Of a stretch of DNA of 5,964 bases, positions 5,725-5,964 are shown piece by piece. The DNA comes from an uncultured Bacteroidales bacterium (GTDB lineage Bacteria; Bacteroidota; Bacteroidia; Bacteroidales; UBA932), in the NCBI GenBank assembly GCA_937890845.1, contig CALADR010000403.1, forward strand, positions 1 to 5,964, in the 5' to 3' direction. The position numbers and the translations under genes were made by a program. The notes under the pieces are model-generated. The model saw nothing but the letters and a program-made list of their open reading frames with translations. It was not told where the DNA came from and made no database searches. How positions within the stretch are numbered: the first letter of the stretch is position 1; each line of letters opens with the position of its first letter.

Positions 5725-5819
5725 ATATAATTAGGTACTTAAACATATGATCGCGGTACCTGCCTGTCCTGTTCGTAAAAGATACTCGGTTTTTATGCTG
5801 GAATATGATATAGTTTCAC

Positions 5820-5964
5820 TTAAAACTCAACAGAAACCCCGACATTGAAGCGGGCTGGTTTGCCAGTCTGGAAAAACGAATTGCCGACTGACTTGAAGTA
5901 AAATACATCATATCCGGTATCAGTAAGATTGTCACCGCGAGCAAAAAGGTCGAACCACTTGAAA
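5820..5964 (-). CDS. TonB-dependent outer-membrane receptor, C-terminal end (partial)
   Basis: Only the last 47 codons are in the window; the stop is the complement of 5820-5822 and the gene continues past the right edge. The peptide begins FKWFDLFARGDNLTDTGYDV and ends ARFNVGVSVEF. The segment LFARGDNLTD matches the pattern of a late barrel strand and turn in TonB-dependent receptors (often ...xNLTDxxY). The alternating strand closing with a terminal Phe is the outer-membrane beta-barrel sorting signal. The substrate cannot be inferred from this end. It converges with metK. Confidence 0.8.
   Translation of the reverse strand, partial: FKWFDLFARGDNLTDTGYDVFYFKSVGNSFFQTGKPARFNVGVSVEF

Overview
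The window looks like a chromosomal segment of a Bacteroidota (Bacteroidales-type) bacterium. Evidence: promoters of the Bacteroides form (TTTG, about 19-20 bp, TAnnTTTG), AT-rich intergenic DNA with weak Shine-Dalgarno signals, a SAM-II-type aptamer, a TonB-dependent receptor barrel end with a terminal Phe, and proteins that read like Bacteroidales homologues. I cannot name the genus.

Layout: positions 1-446 hold the 3' part of a frameshifted IS982-like transposase. Positions 447-1334 hold no intact gene. They contain a decayed coding trace on the minus strand (453-935), a perfect 26-bp palindrome (1021-1046) and a possible 171-bp MITE-like element (1143-1313). That element carries a good Bacteroides-type promoter pointing at the next gene. 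Then come three intact plus-strand genes: a short-chain-type polyprenyl diphosphate synthase (1335-2351), a peptidase-U32-family protein of the tRNA/rRNA hydroxylation type (2586-3851) and S-adenosylmethionine synthetase metK (4335-5669). At the right edge the C-terminus of a TonB-dependent outer-membrane receptor enters on the minus strand (5820-5964).

The first two genes are probably co-transcribed. The junction between them is unusual: a perfect 90-bp direct repeat flanks a 72-bp GC-rich spacer that has its own inverted ends. The second repeat copy carries the true start of the U32 gene, and the repeat can fold over that start codon. A terminator follows the U32 gene. metK has its own promoter, followed at once by a SAM-II-like aptamer and then an intrinsic terminator about 140 nt ahead of the start codon. 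This fits feedback control of SAM synthesis by its product. A 13-bp-stem hairpin separates metK from the convergent receptor gene.

I found no wholly new multi-gene system. The most unusual parts are the repeat-spacer-repeat junction at the U32 start, the decayed minus-strand gene, and the architecture of the metK leader.
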